Position numbers and translations under genes: made by a program. Under the pieces are notes generated by a model. It did no database searches. It had not been told where the DNA came from and saw only the letters and a list, made by a program, of their open reading frames with translations. DNA of 64,000 nucleotides from Porphyrobacter sp. IPPAS B-1204 (GTDB lineage: Bacteria > Pseudomonadota > Alphaproteobacteria > Sphingomonadales > Sphingomonadaceae), in NCBI GenBank assembly GCA_003724185.1, contig RHGM01000001.1, positions 1,386,001 through 1,450,000 on the forward strand, written 5' to 3'. Positions 45,090 through 53,695 of the stretch are shown here, piece by piece; position 1 is the stretch's first letter; each line of letters starts with the position of its first letter.

Positions 45090-45611
45090 CTAGATATCCC
45101 CCAGGTCCCGAGGTACTCGCGCGAATGCGCGGATCTGACGCTCGGCTTCAGCGTCAGCGGCAGCGCGGTCGGGGAACCGCTTTTCAGGAAGCGCGTGGAC
45201 GAATGTGAGGTCCTTGTCCTGCATCCATTTGCCCACTGTCCGATCGACCACAGCGCGCAGTGTCTCGCGCAGATCGAAAGCATCTTCAGGGGACAATCGG
45301 GCCCATTCAAGATGGTGGAGAATGAACCCGCCGAGCGGGTATGTTTTGTCGCCAATAGCGACCAGGGGACCTTCAAATTGGGCCGAGAATTCCTCGCCCT
45401 TGAAGCGATCGATCATGGGTCGTTCGAAGTAGAGCCAGTCGGCGATGAAGTTGCGGTAGCAGCTGCCATCGAGGCCCGGGCGGCTGAGCCGCCTGACGTA
45501 ATCGTCGATCAGCAGTTCTGTCAGAGACTTGTATCGGTCATTGACCGGGACACGAACGAGCGCCCAGCCTTCCGCGCGCAAGGCTGCTTCCAACATGGAG
45601 AAAATGGACAT
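45090..45611 (-). CDS. Hypothetical protein of the transfer region
   Basis: A 173-residue soluble protein with no recognised domain. I start at the ATG at 45609-45611 (MSIFSMLEAALRAEGWALV); a second ATG five codons later is possible, and the open frame to 45824 overlaps the AlpA gene and is unlikely. Conserved-looking features are SCYRNFIADWLYFERPMI and a long helical middle. It follows the AlpA-type regulator gene on the same strand (45 bp gap). Function unknown. Confidence 0.6.
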   Translation of the reverse strand: MSIFSMLEAALRAEGWALVRVPVNDRYKSLTELLIDDYVRRLSRPGLDGSCYRNFIADWLYFERPMIDRFKGEEFSAQFEGPLVAIGDKTYPLGGFILHHLEWARLSPEDAFDLRETLRAVVDRTVGKWMQDKDLTFVHALPEKRFPDRAAADAEAERQIRAFARVPRDLGDI

Positions 45612-45655
45612 TGTGGGGATGCTTTCTGCGGGCCACTGCCCGCCAATTGAGGGGG

Positions 45656-45847
45656 TCAGTAGCGGCGCAGCGGAAGGGCGTTGATCCATTCCGAGATGTC
45701 GGCGGCGCGCCAGCGGATGCGGCCGCCTCCGATGTCGACAGGGTGGGGAAAGCCCCCTTTGCGCATCTTCCTCCAGATAGTGGAGCGGCTGCGAATGCCG
45801 GTGAGGCGCAGCACCTCCTGGCAAGTGATCAGTTCGGTATTCGACAT
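45656..45847 (-). CDS. AlpA-family excisionase-like transcriptional regulator
   Basis: A 63-residue MerR-type winged helix protein. The start ATG at 45845-45847 follows a gagga ribosome-binding site by eight bases; another in-frame ATG at 45868 is less favourable. The hallmark sequence is ITCQEVLRLTGIRSRSTIWR, then GGFPHPVDIGGGRIRWR. AlpA proteins activate int or act as excisionases on integrative elements. This is the only candidate for such a regulator in the island. Confidence 0.85.
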   Translation of the reverse strand: MSNTELITCQEVLRLTGIRSRSTIWRKMRKGGFPHPVDIGGGRIRWRAADISEWINALPLRRY

Positions 45848-46245
45848 GACAGATTCCTCATGATTCAAGGTTCTGTCACTGGCGCCGTTGTCCCCTTCCG
45901 GAGTGTCGGTTTGACCGTCGCACGGCGCGCCGCACGGCGATCCTGCATTCGACCCGACACCCCTGCCTGAGCTTCAGTGACCATCAGAAGCTATGTGCGA
46001 CGCTTGGATGTTGGAAAGAACAAAACAGGATCAAATGCCGTTCCATTTGACGCGTGGACGGCTGTGGACGCACCGGGACGCATTGCGTCCAGCAAGAATT
46101 GTGTGAGCGACAAGCTCACGCTCGAGCTTGGCGGTGATCAACGGCAAACGCAGCGCATTGTGTCGGCGTTTGTTGCCGGAATCTGAGCGACTCGGTCTCT
46201 CGCGCACTTAACGGAGCTTTGAGGGTTGGATTGTAATTCAATCCA
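45848..46245. other. 398-bp intergenic region
   Basis: No convincing gene. A short forward frame at 45977-46186 lacks a ribosome-binding site and family resemblance. A small GTGAGC/GCTCAC inverted repeat lies near 46100. Otherwise nothing stands out. Confidence 0.4.
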
Positions 46246-46575
46246 ATGCCTCGTTCCCAACCCCAGTGGCGGTCCGGCAGACGTCCTCAAAGGCGTCCCT
46301 CGCCCGCGTCCGAAACGACCCTTCAGACCGCAGGGCGCTACGGTCTGATCGCCGTCGCTTCAGGGCTTGGCCTGGCATTTGGAGCGAATGCGCTGGAGGC
46401 TGCACAGGAACGGCAAGCGATCCTCGATGCGCTGCCCGCCGGGTACACGTACTCGGGTTGCAATGAGGTCCGCGCTGCAGGTGTTGCGCCGCTGTACAGC
46501 TACGAGCCAGGCTTTTCGGAGCGGCTTGATGGTGACGGTGATGGGATCGGCTGCGAGCCCTATCGCGGACAATAA
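46246..46575 (+). CDS. Excalibur calcium-binding domain protein
   Basis: A 109-residue protein. A hydrophobic segment (about residues 32-48, YGLIAVASGLGLAFGANAL) follows a basic N-terminus, so it is probably membrane-anchored or exported. The C-terminus is an Excalibur domain: GCNEVRAAGVAPLY, then DGDGDGIGCEPY with the DxDxDG-type loop and two cysteines. Excalibur domains bind calcium and are found on cell-surface proteins and nucleases. Its role in the island is unknown. Confidence 0.82.
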   Translation: MPRSQPQWRSGRRPQRRPSPASETTLQTAGRYGLIAVASGLGLAFGANALEAAQERQAILDALPAGYTYSGCNEVRAAGVAPLYSYEPGFSERLDGDGDGIGCEPYRGQ

Positions 46576-46609
46576 TTGGACCTGCGAGCTGGCACGCGTT
46601 CTTGTTGGA

Positions 46610-47671
46610 TTACGCGTTCAGCCGCATCTCAAGCGCCGCGATCATGTCGATCAGTTCCTCAAAGGATGGCGGCGCTGCCATGAACATTTCGCCCATTGCT
46701 GCGTAGTCTGCGCGAAGACGTTCGCGCAGATCAGCGTGGGGTACAAGGTGGAGCGAGCCTAGAACGGCCGTCTGGTAGGATGCCTTGTTGTCGGCAAACA
46801 TCAGGCTCTTGTTCAGCACGACTCTCGCGAGCAACTCAGGCGCCGCCAAAGCGATCGCATCCACCCCTTTCTTCGCCAGCATGGCCGTATCATAGTAGTG
46901 GCGAGACATCTCCGGCAGTAGCTTGGTGCCATGGTAGAGGGCGTGCAGGATCGTCACCTTTTCCCAAAATGTTCTGGCGACGGACAAGGTCTCAACTTCA
47001 ACCTCTGCGCTGGAAAACTCGGTCGGGAATTCCTGCGCGATGTACGGGACGATGGTTTTCGTTTCGGACGGCTCGGTTTCCCCGCGCGCGCCGAATTCAA
47101 GCTTGATGCGCGGCTTTATGTAGCCATACGGCCCAGTGTCGAAGACCTCAGGTTCAAAGAGCCTTTCGGCGAAAAGTCCGCGGAAGGCCTGCACGACTGG
47201 GTATTGGAACAGGATGGTTTGCGCATCCTGATCATCCGGATCGAGCGCAATGTCCCAGCCATCCTGTGTGCCCAGCGCTTGCGCAATCGCGTCGCGTAGC
47301 GAGGGCAGGATGACATCTCCCACATAGCTTTGTGCCGCCGCCTTGAGCGCCTTCGTGCGCCGCACACGTTCCTTGCCGCTGATTCCGTCGTCCATCGGGG
47401 ACAGGGTATCGGCGAGGAATGGGGCTGTGCGCGAAATGGTAAGATCGATGTCTTCGGAGAAGCGCTCGATGATGCCGTAAGCTTTCGAAAGCGAGGTCCC
47501 GCCCTTGAAGGTCAGAGTGTCTGCCATGCCGGGGATCGACAGCAAGCGGCGCAAGGTCCAGCAGACCCAGAAATCCTTCTCGATGATGATCGGCGCTACG
47601 TCGCGGCGTGCAGCAGCCTCGCTTATGAATGCGAAACGATCATCGTCAGGCCGCAGGACAAATTCATCCAT
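46610..47671 (-). CDS. AbiEii-type nucleotidyltransferase toxin (type IV toxin-antitoxin)
   Basis: A 353-residue nucleotidyltransferase-fold protein of the AbiEii/AbiGii family, the toxin of AbiE phage-exclusion systems. The NTase motif GGTSLSKAY lies at residues 57-65 and the acidic metal-binding FSEDIDL at 71-77. It overlaps by eight bases the upstream DUF6088 antitoxin gene, the usual antitoxin-first arrangement. The catalytic motif is intact. Confidence 0.88.
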   Translation of the reverse strand: MDEFVLRPDDDRFAFISEAAARRDVAPIIIEKDFWVCWTLRRLLSIPGMADTLTFKGGTSLSKAYGIIERFSEDIDLTISRTAPFLADTLSPMDDGISGKERVRRTKALKAAAQSYVGDVILPSLRDAIAQALGTQDGWDIALDPDDQDAQTILFQYPVVQAFRGLFAERLFEPEVFDTGPYGYIKPRIKLEFGARGETEPSETKTIVPYIAQEFPTEFSSAEVEVETLSVARTFWEKVTILHALYHGTKLLPEMSRHYYDTAMLAKKGVDAIALAAPELLARVVLNKSLMFADNKASYQTAVLGSLHLVPHADLRERLRADYAAMGEMFMAAPPSFEELIDMIAALEMRLNA

Positions 47672-48272
47672 GCCGCACTTCGCTCATCTTGAAAACGGCA
47701 TCACTCATCCAGCTTGGCATCTGTGCCTGCGCCTTTCTGAGCGCCTGCAAATCGCGGTCATCGATGCCCGCTGCGAGACGCTGAATGAGATCATCATCGA
47801 CGTTCGCCTTGCCGGCATGGGCCAGCATTTGCAGCACAGCATTGGCGCGGGGAAAGGCGCTGTCGAGGATGGGCGCGCGCGATCGCTTGAGCGCAATCGT
47901 GCGACCTGCGACCTTCTTGACGCGCGTTGGCCCGCTTGTCGCATAGCTTGCCTTTGCCGGGACCTGGGTGGAGAGTCCGAGGCGATTGGCCGCTTGCGCT
48001 CCTGATCGAACGAGCTTGTCGCCACCTTGAGTGGCCACTGCCTGCGCGATTGCATCGGCCTCGGGCGTTAGCGCGCCCAAACGGTCATGAAGCTTCGGAT
48101 AGTCGTAAAGGCCTCGCCCGATCCGGCGGATGTGGCCGGATTGCGTCAGACGGGTCAGCGCCATATCAACAGATGCGCGTGTACCGAGGTCGAGGAAATC
48201 CTTGGGCGTAAAGGCCCAACCTCGCCCCTTCCCTCGTACGCGCTTGATGATGCTGTCGGCAACGGCGGCCAT
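47664..48272 (-). CDS. DUF6088 / AbiEi-type antitoxin
   Basis: A 202-residue protein with an N-terminal winged helix (WAFTPKDFLDLGTRASVDMA, then GLYDYPK) followed by an AbiEi-like C-terminal region. It should repress its own operon and neutralise the downstream AbiEii nucleotidyltransferase, whose gene it overlaps by eight bases. An aaagga ribosome-binding site lies ten bases before the ATG, and the inverted repeat at 48288-48317 is a likely operator. Confidence 0.85.
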   Translation of the reverse strand: MAAVADSIIKRVRGKGRGWAFTPKDFLDLGTRASVDMALTRLTQSGHIRRIGRGLYDYPKLHDRLGALTPEADAIAQAVATQGGDKLVRSGAQAANRLGLSTQVPAKASYATSGPTRVKKVAGRTIALKRSRAPILDSAFPRANAVLQMLAHAGKANVDDDLIQRLAAGIDDRDLQALRKAQAQMPSWMSDAVFKMSEVRHG

Positions 48273-48287
48273 CTGCCCAATCCTTTC

Positions 48288-48317
48288 TGTTAGAAAATAG
48301 CATCATTTTTTCTAACA
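48288..48317. promoter_or_regulatory. Inverted repeat operator upstream of the AbiE operon
   Basis: Perfect 10-bp inverted repeat TGTTAGAAAA / TTTTCTAACA separated by ten bases, 16-45 bp before the antitoxin start codon. AbiEi proteins autoregulate through inverted repeats in this position, so this is probably the binding site. Confidence 0.65.
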
Positions 48318-48445
48318 AGCAAGATCGGCTATATCGACCCTACCTACCTATATATAAACATGAAAGCTGATCAAAACACTCAAAGCTCCCTATCGCTTTC
48401 AGTCGAGGCAAATCCAAAGCCATGGCGAAATGCGATCAAGTCCAC

Positions 48446-49090
48446 TCACCTGTGAGCCCAAAAATGGCCAGGTTGGCCATTCTGCGCTAGGGCCTCGAGA
48501 TAGGGACGCATGATCTTCCATGCTCCGCAGTCCTTTGCTGCCTGTGCAATCTCTGCAGGCGTTGCCTTGCGCTGCTCGATTGCGCTGCGCAGGCTTTCAA
48601 TGGCCACGGAGCGATCAACAAGCCGTGCGTTTCGAAACGCGTCTGCCAGCGATTTGGCGACAGAGTAGATCGCTACCTCGACCCCGGCGATGGTGTGGCG
48701 CTCAATTCCATAGCCGAGATAGGGCTCGCGGAGGCGGACGATGCGCACCTTCGGATAATCGACCCTCGGGGCCCAGTCCTTGGCACCGATGGCCACCCAG
48801 ACCTGGCGTGGCATCTGATCCGTGAGGTCGTGATAGGTCAGTGCCGACACCAGACAGATAACACCGTCAGGGATACGCTTGCTCACTTCGGCAAGGGCCA
48901 TGTGCGCGCTGTCGCCGCCATCGGGGAGCTGATAAAGGCCCCGGCCTGCCCTGATGATTTCACCATCGCTTACCGCTCTGGCTAGCGTCGCTGCGGTCAC
49001 CCCTTCCGCTTTGAGTTCGTAGGCGCGCATCATGGTTCGCTGCGTGAGCAGCGCTACGGCCTTGTCCCTTTGGGTCTGCAGTTCGATCAT
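48446..49090 (-). CDS. Stand-alone AbiEi-like antitoxin/regulator
   Basis: A 214-residue AbiEi-type protein. The N-terminal winged helix (LKAEGVTAATLARAVSDGEI, then GRGLYQLP) is followed by the AbiEi C-terminal domain, including VICLVSALTYHDLTDQMP and YSVAKSLADAFR. An AbiEii partner would be expected just downstream, but the next gene on this strand is the unrelated DUF6088 gene. Either the toxin was lost, or this protein regulates something else, perhaps the neighbouring pair. An inverted repeat sits in its promoter. Confidence 0.82.
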   Translation of the reverse strand: MIELQTQRDKAVALLTQRTMMRAYELKAEGVTAATLARAVSDGEIIRAGRGLYQLPDGGDSAHMALAEVSKRIPDGVICLVSALTYHDLTDQMPRQVWVAIGAKDWAPRVDYPKVRIVRLREPYLGYGIERHTIAGVEVAIYSVAKSLADAFRNARLVDRSVAIESLRSAIEQRKATPAEIAQAAKDCGAWKIMRPYLEALAQNGQPGHFWAHR

Positions 49091-49104
49091 TCTGATACTT
49101 TACA

Positions 49105-49129
49105 TCGGACAAGATGAAATATTGTCCGA
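49105..49129. promoter_or_regulatory. Inverted repeat operator upstream of the second AbiEi-like gene
   Basis: Perfect 8-bp inverted repeat TCGGACAA / TTGTCCGA with a nine-base spacer, starting 15 bp before the start codon. It is unrelated in sequence to the AbiE operator at 48288, which suggests that the two regulators recognise different sites. Confidence 0.6.
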
Positions 49130-49199
49130 GGAAAAATATCATATGCATGCGGCCTGACGCAATGGGGCATCAAGGACGCAAGAGCTATATGGATTGGCC

Positions 49200-49448
49200 T
49201 TAGAAGACGTCCTCGATGGAAGGGCCACGCTCTCGCGGTCCGATCTTGATATCGAGATCGAGGCTCGCGATCACGCGGAGCAGCGTGCCGAGCTTTACTC
49301 CGACGCTGCCGTTCTCGATGCCTGATATGGTTTTCTGCTGTGTGCCGGAGATACCGGCCAGGTCTGACTGGGTCATTCCCTGCCGCACACGCGCGCTCTG
49401 GATGATTGCACCTAGCTGCCTCGGCAGTCTTACAAGCTGATCCATCAC
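49200..49448 (-). CDS. HipB-like XRE-family regulator without HipA
   Basis: An 82-residue helix-turn-helix protein of the XRE family. The helix-turn-helix covers residues 12-58 (LGAIIQSARVRQGMTQSDLA, QQKTISGIENG) and the C-terminus (LRVIASLDLDIKI) matches the HipB dimerisation strand. HipB normally represses and neutralises the HipA kinase encoded just downstream. Here about 110 bp of non-coding DNA and an AbiEi gene follow instead, so the kinase is missing. Operator-like repeats lie upstream. Confidence 0.85.
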   Translation of the reverse strand: MMDQLVRLPRQLGAIIQSARVRQGMTQSDLAGISGTQQKTISGIENGSVGVKLGTLLRVIASLDLDIKIGPRERGPSIEDVF

Positions 49449-49466
49449 TGCCTCCTTTGGTCATCC

Positions 49467-49510
49467 TATACCCTAGAAGGTATAACTCTGCAATATACCC
49501 TGCAGGGGAT
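49467..49510. promoter_or_regulatory. Two HipB-type operators upstream of the HipB-like gene
   Basis: A perfect repeat TATACC-N6-GGTATA at 49467-49484 and a second, imperfect copy TATACC-N6-GGGATC at 49494-49511, with starts 27 bp apart. The HipB consensus is a comparable TATCC-N8-GGATA repeat, so these are probable autoregulatory sites. Confidence 0.65.
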
Positions 49511-49511
49511 C

Positions 49512-50281
49512 GCCTTGCCCATTTCGACAGATCTTCGACTGGGGGAGCATGGTCAGCGGCTCATGGCCGAAGGCGCCATGCCATGGCGCGATCGAACTGC
49601 GAGGACACAAAACCGGTACGTATTGCAACAAGTAAGCACAAATAAATCGAACCAAAAAACTTGCATTGGAACGATACACCGTGCTACATGATGAATGTGC
49701 CTGAAACAGTGCTTAGAGACCCAAATCTTGTAAGCAATTCAGACTTGGGGGCATGACAAGTGGCATTTCAATCTTCGAAATGTGTATATAGCAAGTATAT
49801 CAAATACTTACTTTTTACTTGTTTGTCCTCTTCTGACACCATTTCCAAGAAAGCTGGGCACCTGGCCCCTCGACCTTGCTAGGGCAGCTAACCCTTGGGC
49901 AAGGGCATGAGGTTCGCCCATGATTTTTCATCTCGCCGACCCGGACTACCTTCACGAAGGCGTCGACGATTTTCTGGCGCGCTTTCGGATCACCTTCGAT
50001 CGATTGCTGACCACCTATCTCCCCAAACCTCGTGACAGCTTAGGGCGCATTACCTGTGGGGCCAAGATCAAGCTGTTGGCGCCAAGACGCCCCTGTCGCT
50101 TTAAGCGCATCGGTTTCTGCTCTGCGGTTCCTGAGAGACTGTCGAACATCACCATCCCGCGCCGGCATTCTTCCACGTTCGAATGCGCGATGCTCGTCTT
50201 GCCCTGGCTTCGCCGCACATCGTGCCGTCGCTCAAAGAGATCGGCTGAAAACTTGCAGTGAGACCGGCCAGCAGCGCGGGA
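49512..50281. other. 770-bp region without a credible gene
   Basis: The first half (about 49600-49850) is clearly AT-rich, with runs such as ttactttttacttg, unlike its surroundings. A forward frame at 49920-50261 (113 codons) shows no ribosome-binding site and no family resemblance. I see no clear repeat or RNA. Confidence 0.45.
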
Positions 50282-50725
50282 TCAGTCAGCCGGTGGATTA
50301 ATCGACCAGCCTGCCCGCTGAAAGCGGTTGAAGCACTTGATCGGTTTGGTCAGTCGGTTGGTGACCTTGGGGCATTCGCGCTTGCGGCGTTCCCACTTGC
50401 ACTCCTGCGTTGGCCCTCTTCCAGGAATCGGGATTTGCGGCGATTTGACCCTGTCACCGCCAAGGGGTGATTTGATCCGAAGCTCACGACATTGTGTCGA
50501 GTACCACGGGCCCCAGACATTGTCAGCCTGAGCGGCCGCTTGCGGCACAATAACACCCTGCGCAACCAGACAAATTGACACTGCGCAGGCCATGAGACTT
50601 CGGGATTGAGTACGGCCGGGCAGTGTATCACTTGTCCTCTGTGCTTGAGGTTGCGCATTACCGCTGACAAACCGGATGGCAGTGCCAACGCCAGTTAGTG
50701 CCCTGAATTTCAATGGGTTTCGCAT
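50282..50725 (-). CDS. Exported hypothetical protein, last gene of the envelope operon
   Basis: A 147-residue protein starting at the ATG at 50723-50725. A hydrophobic segment ending in PQAAAQA (about residues 44-67) looks like a long signal peptide. The mature part is basic and contains four cysteines (CREL, CKWE, CPKV, CFNR), which could form two disulfides in the periplasm. It is the last of six genes in one direction; 32 bp separate it from the preceding gene. No family recognised. Confidence 0.6.
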   Translation of the reverse strand: MRNPLKFRALTGVGTAIRFVSGNAQPQAQRTSDTLPGRTQSRSLMACAVSICLVAQGVIVPQAAAQADNVWGPWYSTQCRELRIKSPLGGDRVKSPQIPIPGRGPTQECKWERRKRECPKVTNRLTKPIKCFNRFQRAGWSINPPAD

Positions 50726-50757
50726 CGCCCGTTCCTTTCCGATGATTGCGCTCGATT

Positions 50758-51396
50758 TTATGTCCGTCGCCGCGGCGCCCAGTTCCCTTCGGCGTCGCGG
50801 CACCATTCCTGACCGCCTCCGCCGCCATCGCCGCTGACCAGACGGCATTCCATCCCGCCGCCGGCGCGGTAGGCGGTCGCCTGGATCCTCACTTTGGGTT
50901 TACGTCCGCCATCCCGCCAACGCATCACCAGCATCCCGGGCTCGGGCGTGATGACGACCTGTTGACGGATAGGGCACGGATCCTTGCCCCCACGGTGGTT
51001 TAGCGATTCGGCGAACACAAGATCCGCCCCTTCGACACCGATCAGAGTGAGCTGGCTGCGGCAGATCGTCGAAGGCCGCTGTGCATTGCCGGCGAAATAG
51101 CTGACCACGGCTTCGGGCATTCCGGGCCGAAAGCCGCCAATCTTGACCTCTACGTTGTAATTGGTCCTGAGCTTGTGGGTCGGGCCGTCCAGCACAACCT
51201 GCCATGATCCTGTCGCGGTCTCCGGGATCTGGAGGGCTGCTACGGCCGGGCTCCGGAATCCTGGCGCCGAGGTCACACCGGGCAAGGGTGCGCTCTGTGC
51301 AAACAGCGGCGCTGCCAAGGCGCTGATCCCGGCACCAAGCGCCAGCCCGCACGTGGCCAGCCACATCCTGCCGTTCCCGGGAAGCGTGCCGCCCAT
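50758..51396 (-). CDS. Exported hypothetical protein of the envelope operon
   Basis: A 212-residue protein with a signal peptide ending near LFAQ (residue 34) and a beta-rich mature region. It contains four cysteines (CRSQ, CPIR, CRLV, CRDA) and a glycine run (GDGGGGGQ) near the C-terminus. It begins one base after the preceding gene ends, so co-translation is likely. No family recognised; probably a periplasmic or outer-membrane-associated partner. Confidence 0.65.
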   Translation of the reverse strand: MGGTLPGNGRMWLATCGLALGAGISALAAPLFAQSAPLPGVTSAPGFRSPAVAALQIPETATGSWQVVLDGPTHKLRTNYNVEVKIGGFRPGMPEAVVSYFAGNAQRPSTICRSQLTLIGVEGADLVFAESLNHRGGKDPCPIRQQVVITPEPGMLVMRWRDGGRKPKVRIQATAYRAGGGMECRLVSGDGGGGGQEWCRDAEGNWAPRRRT

Positions 51397-51397
51397 G

Positions 51398-52393
51398 TCA
51401 GCGCCTCGACTTGGCGTTATGCGAAGCGATCTGCCGCTCTGCGTGACGGCGGCGGTTCAGCCGGTCGATAGCCTCGTTCGCATAGCGCTCGCTCCGGTTG
51501 AGTTCGAAGACACGCCGGTAGAGCGTCTCGGCAGCATCGTAGTCGCGCAGGGATTCCGCGCACAGCCCGAGGTTGAACAGGGTAGGGCCATGATCCGGCA
51601 CAAGCTGATCCACCTCTTGCCAGACGGTGCAGGCCGAGGTCACGTTCCGCTTGGTCAGCCGGATGCCTTCCTTGAACTTCTTCTTGGCATCGTTCTGGAG
51701 GCCGTCGGTGCCTTCCTTGACACGGATCTCGTCACGGACTTCGATCGGTGCGAATTGCAGTCGCAGCTCGGAGGCGACCTTCAATACAAGCTGCCCGACC
51801 GTCGCCTCGATGGTCGGCGCGTTCCCCGCATTTGGACAGATCAGCTGCGAGTCTTCGGCATTGGAAGCCACGCCATGAACGCGTTCACGGCGGCGGCCTT
51901 CGACCTTGAGGGTATAGCTCAGGGTGACAATCTGCCGCTCGCAGGTGATGATCACATTGCGCCACTCCTTGCACCTGCCCTTGTTGTCCTCATAGGCGCA
52001 CTCGCGGGAGCGCACATCTTCGGGCCGCGATTCGACACTGCTGCTGGCGCTGCCGGTCACGGTTCCGTCAGCCCCGGCTTTTGTACGGTATGGGACCATG
52101 CTGAAATAGGACGCGCCGCGCACCCGGACCTCGGCCAGCGCCTGTTCAAGCTGGATCGCGAGGGTCGGTCCGTCCTCGCCCGTGAACGGGCCGATCGCCA
52201 GGGAGTTAAGAGCGGCCAGCTGGTCACTTCCCGCAGGATAGACGCCCTCGATCGGAAGGGTTTCAGCCTTCAGGGGCGCATGGGCCGCGCCGATGAACGC
52301 TCCCAAGGCGATCAACATCCCGAACCCGCGGCAATAGTGCACCCGGCGGTTAAGGGACTGCTTTTTGTTCCGATGAATCGATGCTCTGTTCAT
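51398..52393 (-). CDS. Hypothetical exported protein with TPR-like C-terminus
   Basis: A 331-residue protein. After a basic N-terminus, a hydrophobic segment (GFGMLIALGAFIGAAHA) suggests export or anchoring. The middle is a mixed domain that includes SSSVESRPEDVRSREC; the C-terminal 70 residues (FNLGLCAESLRDYDAAETLY) look like a tetratricopeptide repeat. I start at the ATG at 52391-52393; a 22-codon extension overlaps the preceding stop codon. Co-transcribed with its neighbours (gaps of 19 and 1 base). Function unknown. Confidence 0.65.
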   Translation of the reverse strand: MNRASIHRNKKQSLNRRVHYCRGFGMLIALGAFIGAAHAPLKAETLPIEGVYPAGSDQLAALNSLAIGPFTGEDGPTLAIQLEQALAEVRVRGASYFSMVPYRTKAGADGTVTGSASSSVESRPEDVRSRECAYEDNKGRCKEWRNVIITCERQIVTLSYTLKVEGRRRERVHGVASNAEDSQLICPNAGNAPTIEATVGQLVLKVASELRLQFAPIEVRDEIRVKEGTDGLQNDAKKKFKEGIRLTKRNVTSACTVWQEVDQLVPDHGPTLFNLGLCAESLRDYDAAETLYRRVFELNRSERYANEAIDRLNRRRHAERQIASHNAKSRR

Positions 52394-52412
52394 GGGGCGT
52401 CCTTTCTGCTGG

Positions 52413-53693
52413 TCAGCGTTCGGTCGCGGTAATGGCGATGGCGCTCTTTGCGTCGTCATTCCCGATCTGGACCATCGGATCGGATGCCTCGCCCTTCAGG
52501 TCCTTGCCCTGGATTGCGAAGCTGAAGTTTCGCATCCCGCCAAACGGTAGATCATTGGCAAACTCGGGCTCGCCGCCCGGCTGCGGTGACCACGCCTGGG
52601 CAAACCCCTTGTCGTCCGATGAGATCGTGCAGATTGTCGGGCTGGAACAGGAAATCTGCCCGGTGAGCGGGATTGGCTTGTTGATCCCGCCAAGCATCGT
52701 CAGCCACGAGGAGGTGAGGTTGCCCCTCCCATCTTCGGCAATCCGCAATGTCACGCGCTCGCTGCGCCCCGGATAGGCGGCCTCGCCTTCGAAATAGCGG
52801 ACCGTGCTGGGCGCACGCCCTCCGGCCGCGGCCTTGCCCGACGAATAGGAAACCAGCCGCCCACCCTGCGCGAGGAAGAAGCCTTCGAGGAACTCCTTCC
52901 CCTTGGGTGGCGTCCCTTCAGGCTGGACGATCATGACGTCGGACAGACCGAAATCGCCGCCCGCCTTGAACCCGGCATCGCGCCCCTGCGTGTGCGGGGT
53001 GTCGGTCGATTCCGGATCCTCGAAGCTGGCCGCGCTCAGATTGGTGACGATCACATAACGGGCGAGCGTGCCCTTGGGCGGTTCCAGCACCCCGCGCGAG
53101 GCGCGGATGGCGCTGAACAGGCTTGATGCCGCGATCGGACCGGTCTGCGGTTCGGGCGTTTCGACACCGGACTTGGCCGCATTGGCGAGCCCGCCTACGA
53201 CCGCGAGCTGGAACTGATCGGCATCCTTGGCCATGGCGGACAGGGCATCCCCGGTGAAGTATTCGGCAAACCCGGAATTGCCGGCGCGGGCGGCGGCCTC
53301 TTCATCGGCGGACAGCCCCGGAATGCAGCCAGTGAACACCGTCTGCGCGGGTGACCCATCAGCGGGCACCAGCAGGACCGTGATGCGTTCGCGCGGATCG
53401 CTGAGGCCGCTTGCCAGCGCCAGCGCCGGATTGGTGAAGGCCAGCCCCAGATCGCGCATGAAGGTGTTGCGCTCGGCAAACTCCGGCCCCAGCTCGGCCT
53501 TCTTCACGACCTTGGCATCGATCAGGATATAGGTCTGGCGCAGCGGCGCGGTCAGGCCGGGCTTGTCACAGTAGGCTTCGGCGCGGATCGTTTCGGTGCT
53601 CATTCCAATCGGCGGATTGGTGTCATCACAGCCAGTCAGACCAAGCGCCATGACCGCAACCGCCGAAGCAGAGAGGATGTGTTTCGCGTTCAT
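52413..53693 (-). CDS. Hypothetical lipoprotein with alpha/beta domain, envelope operon
   Basis: A 426-residue lipoprotein. The lipobox LTGC places the lipidated Cys at residue 22. The mature protein alternates hydrophobic strands and helices (TYILIDAKV, ITVLLVPADG, RYVIVTNLS, VMIVQPEG), which looks like a von Willebrand factor A-like or Rossmann-like fold, but the DxSxS metal site is absent. A beta-rich C-terminal domain follows. It begins two bases after the preceding membrane protein gene ends, so the two are co-translated. No named family is recognised. Confidence 0.65.
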   Translation of the reverse strand: MNAKHILSASAVAVMALGLTGCDDTNPPIGMSTETIRAEAYCDKPGLTAPLRQTYILIDAKVVKKAELGPEFAERNTFMRDLGLAFTNPALALASGLSDPRERITVLLVPADGSPAQTVFTGCIPGLSADEEAAARAGNSGFAEYFTGDALSAMAKDADQFQLAVVGGLANAAKSGVETPEPQTGPIAASSLFSAIRASRGVLEPPKGTLARYVIVTNLSAASFEDPESTDTPHTQGRDAGFKAGGDFGLSDVMIVQPEGTPPKGKEFLEGFFLAQGGRLVSYSSGKAAAGGRAPSTVRYFEGEAAYPGRSERVTLRIAEDGRGNLTSSWLTMLGGINKPIPLTGQISCSSPTICTISSDDKGFAQAWSPQPGGEPEFANDLPFGGMRNFSFAIQGKDLKGEASDPMVQIGNDDAKSAIAITATER

Positions 53694-53695
53694 GG

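Noticed and set aside
49091..49199. HipA kinase gene downstream of the HipB-like regulator
   Set aside because: Only about 110 bp of non-coding sequence follows before the AbiEi-like gene, and no HipA motif is visible in any frame.
39913..49448. Complete conjugative element with its own type IV secretion system
   Set aside because: No VirB/Trb-type channel genes were seen anywhere in the island.
49920..50261. 113-codon forward frame after the HipB-like gene
   Set aside because: No Shine-Dalgarno, odd composition (many Arg, Ser, Cys) and no similarity to any family I know; treated as non-coding.
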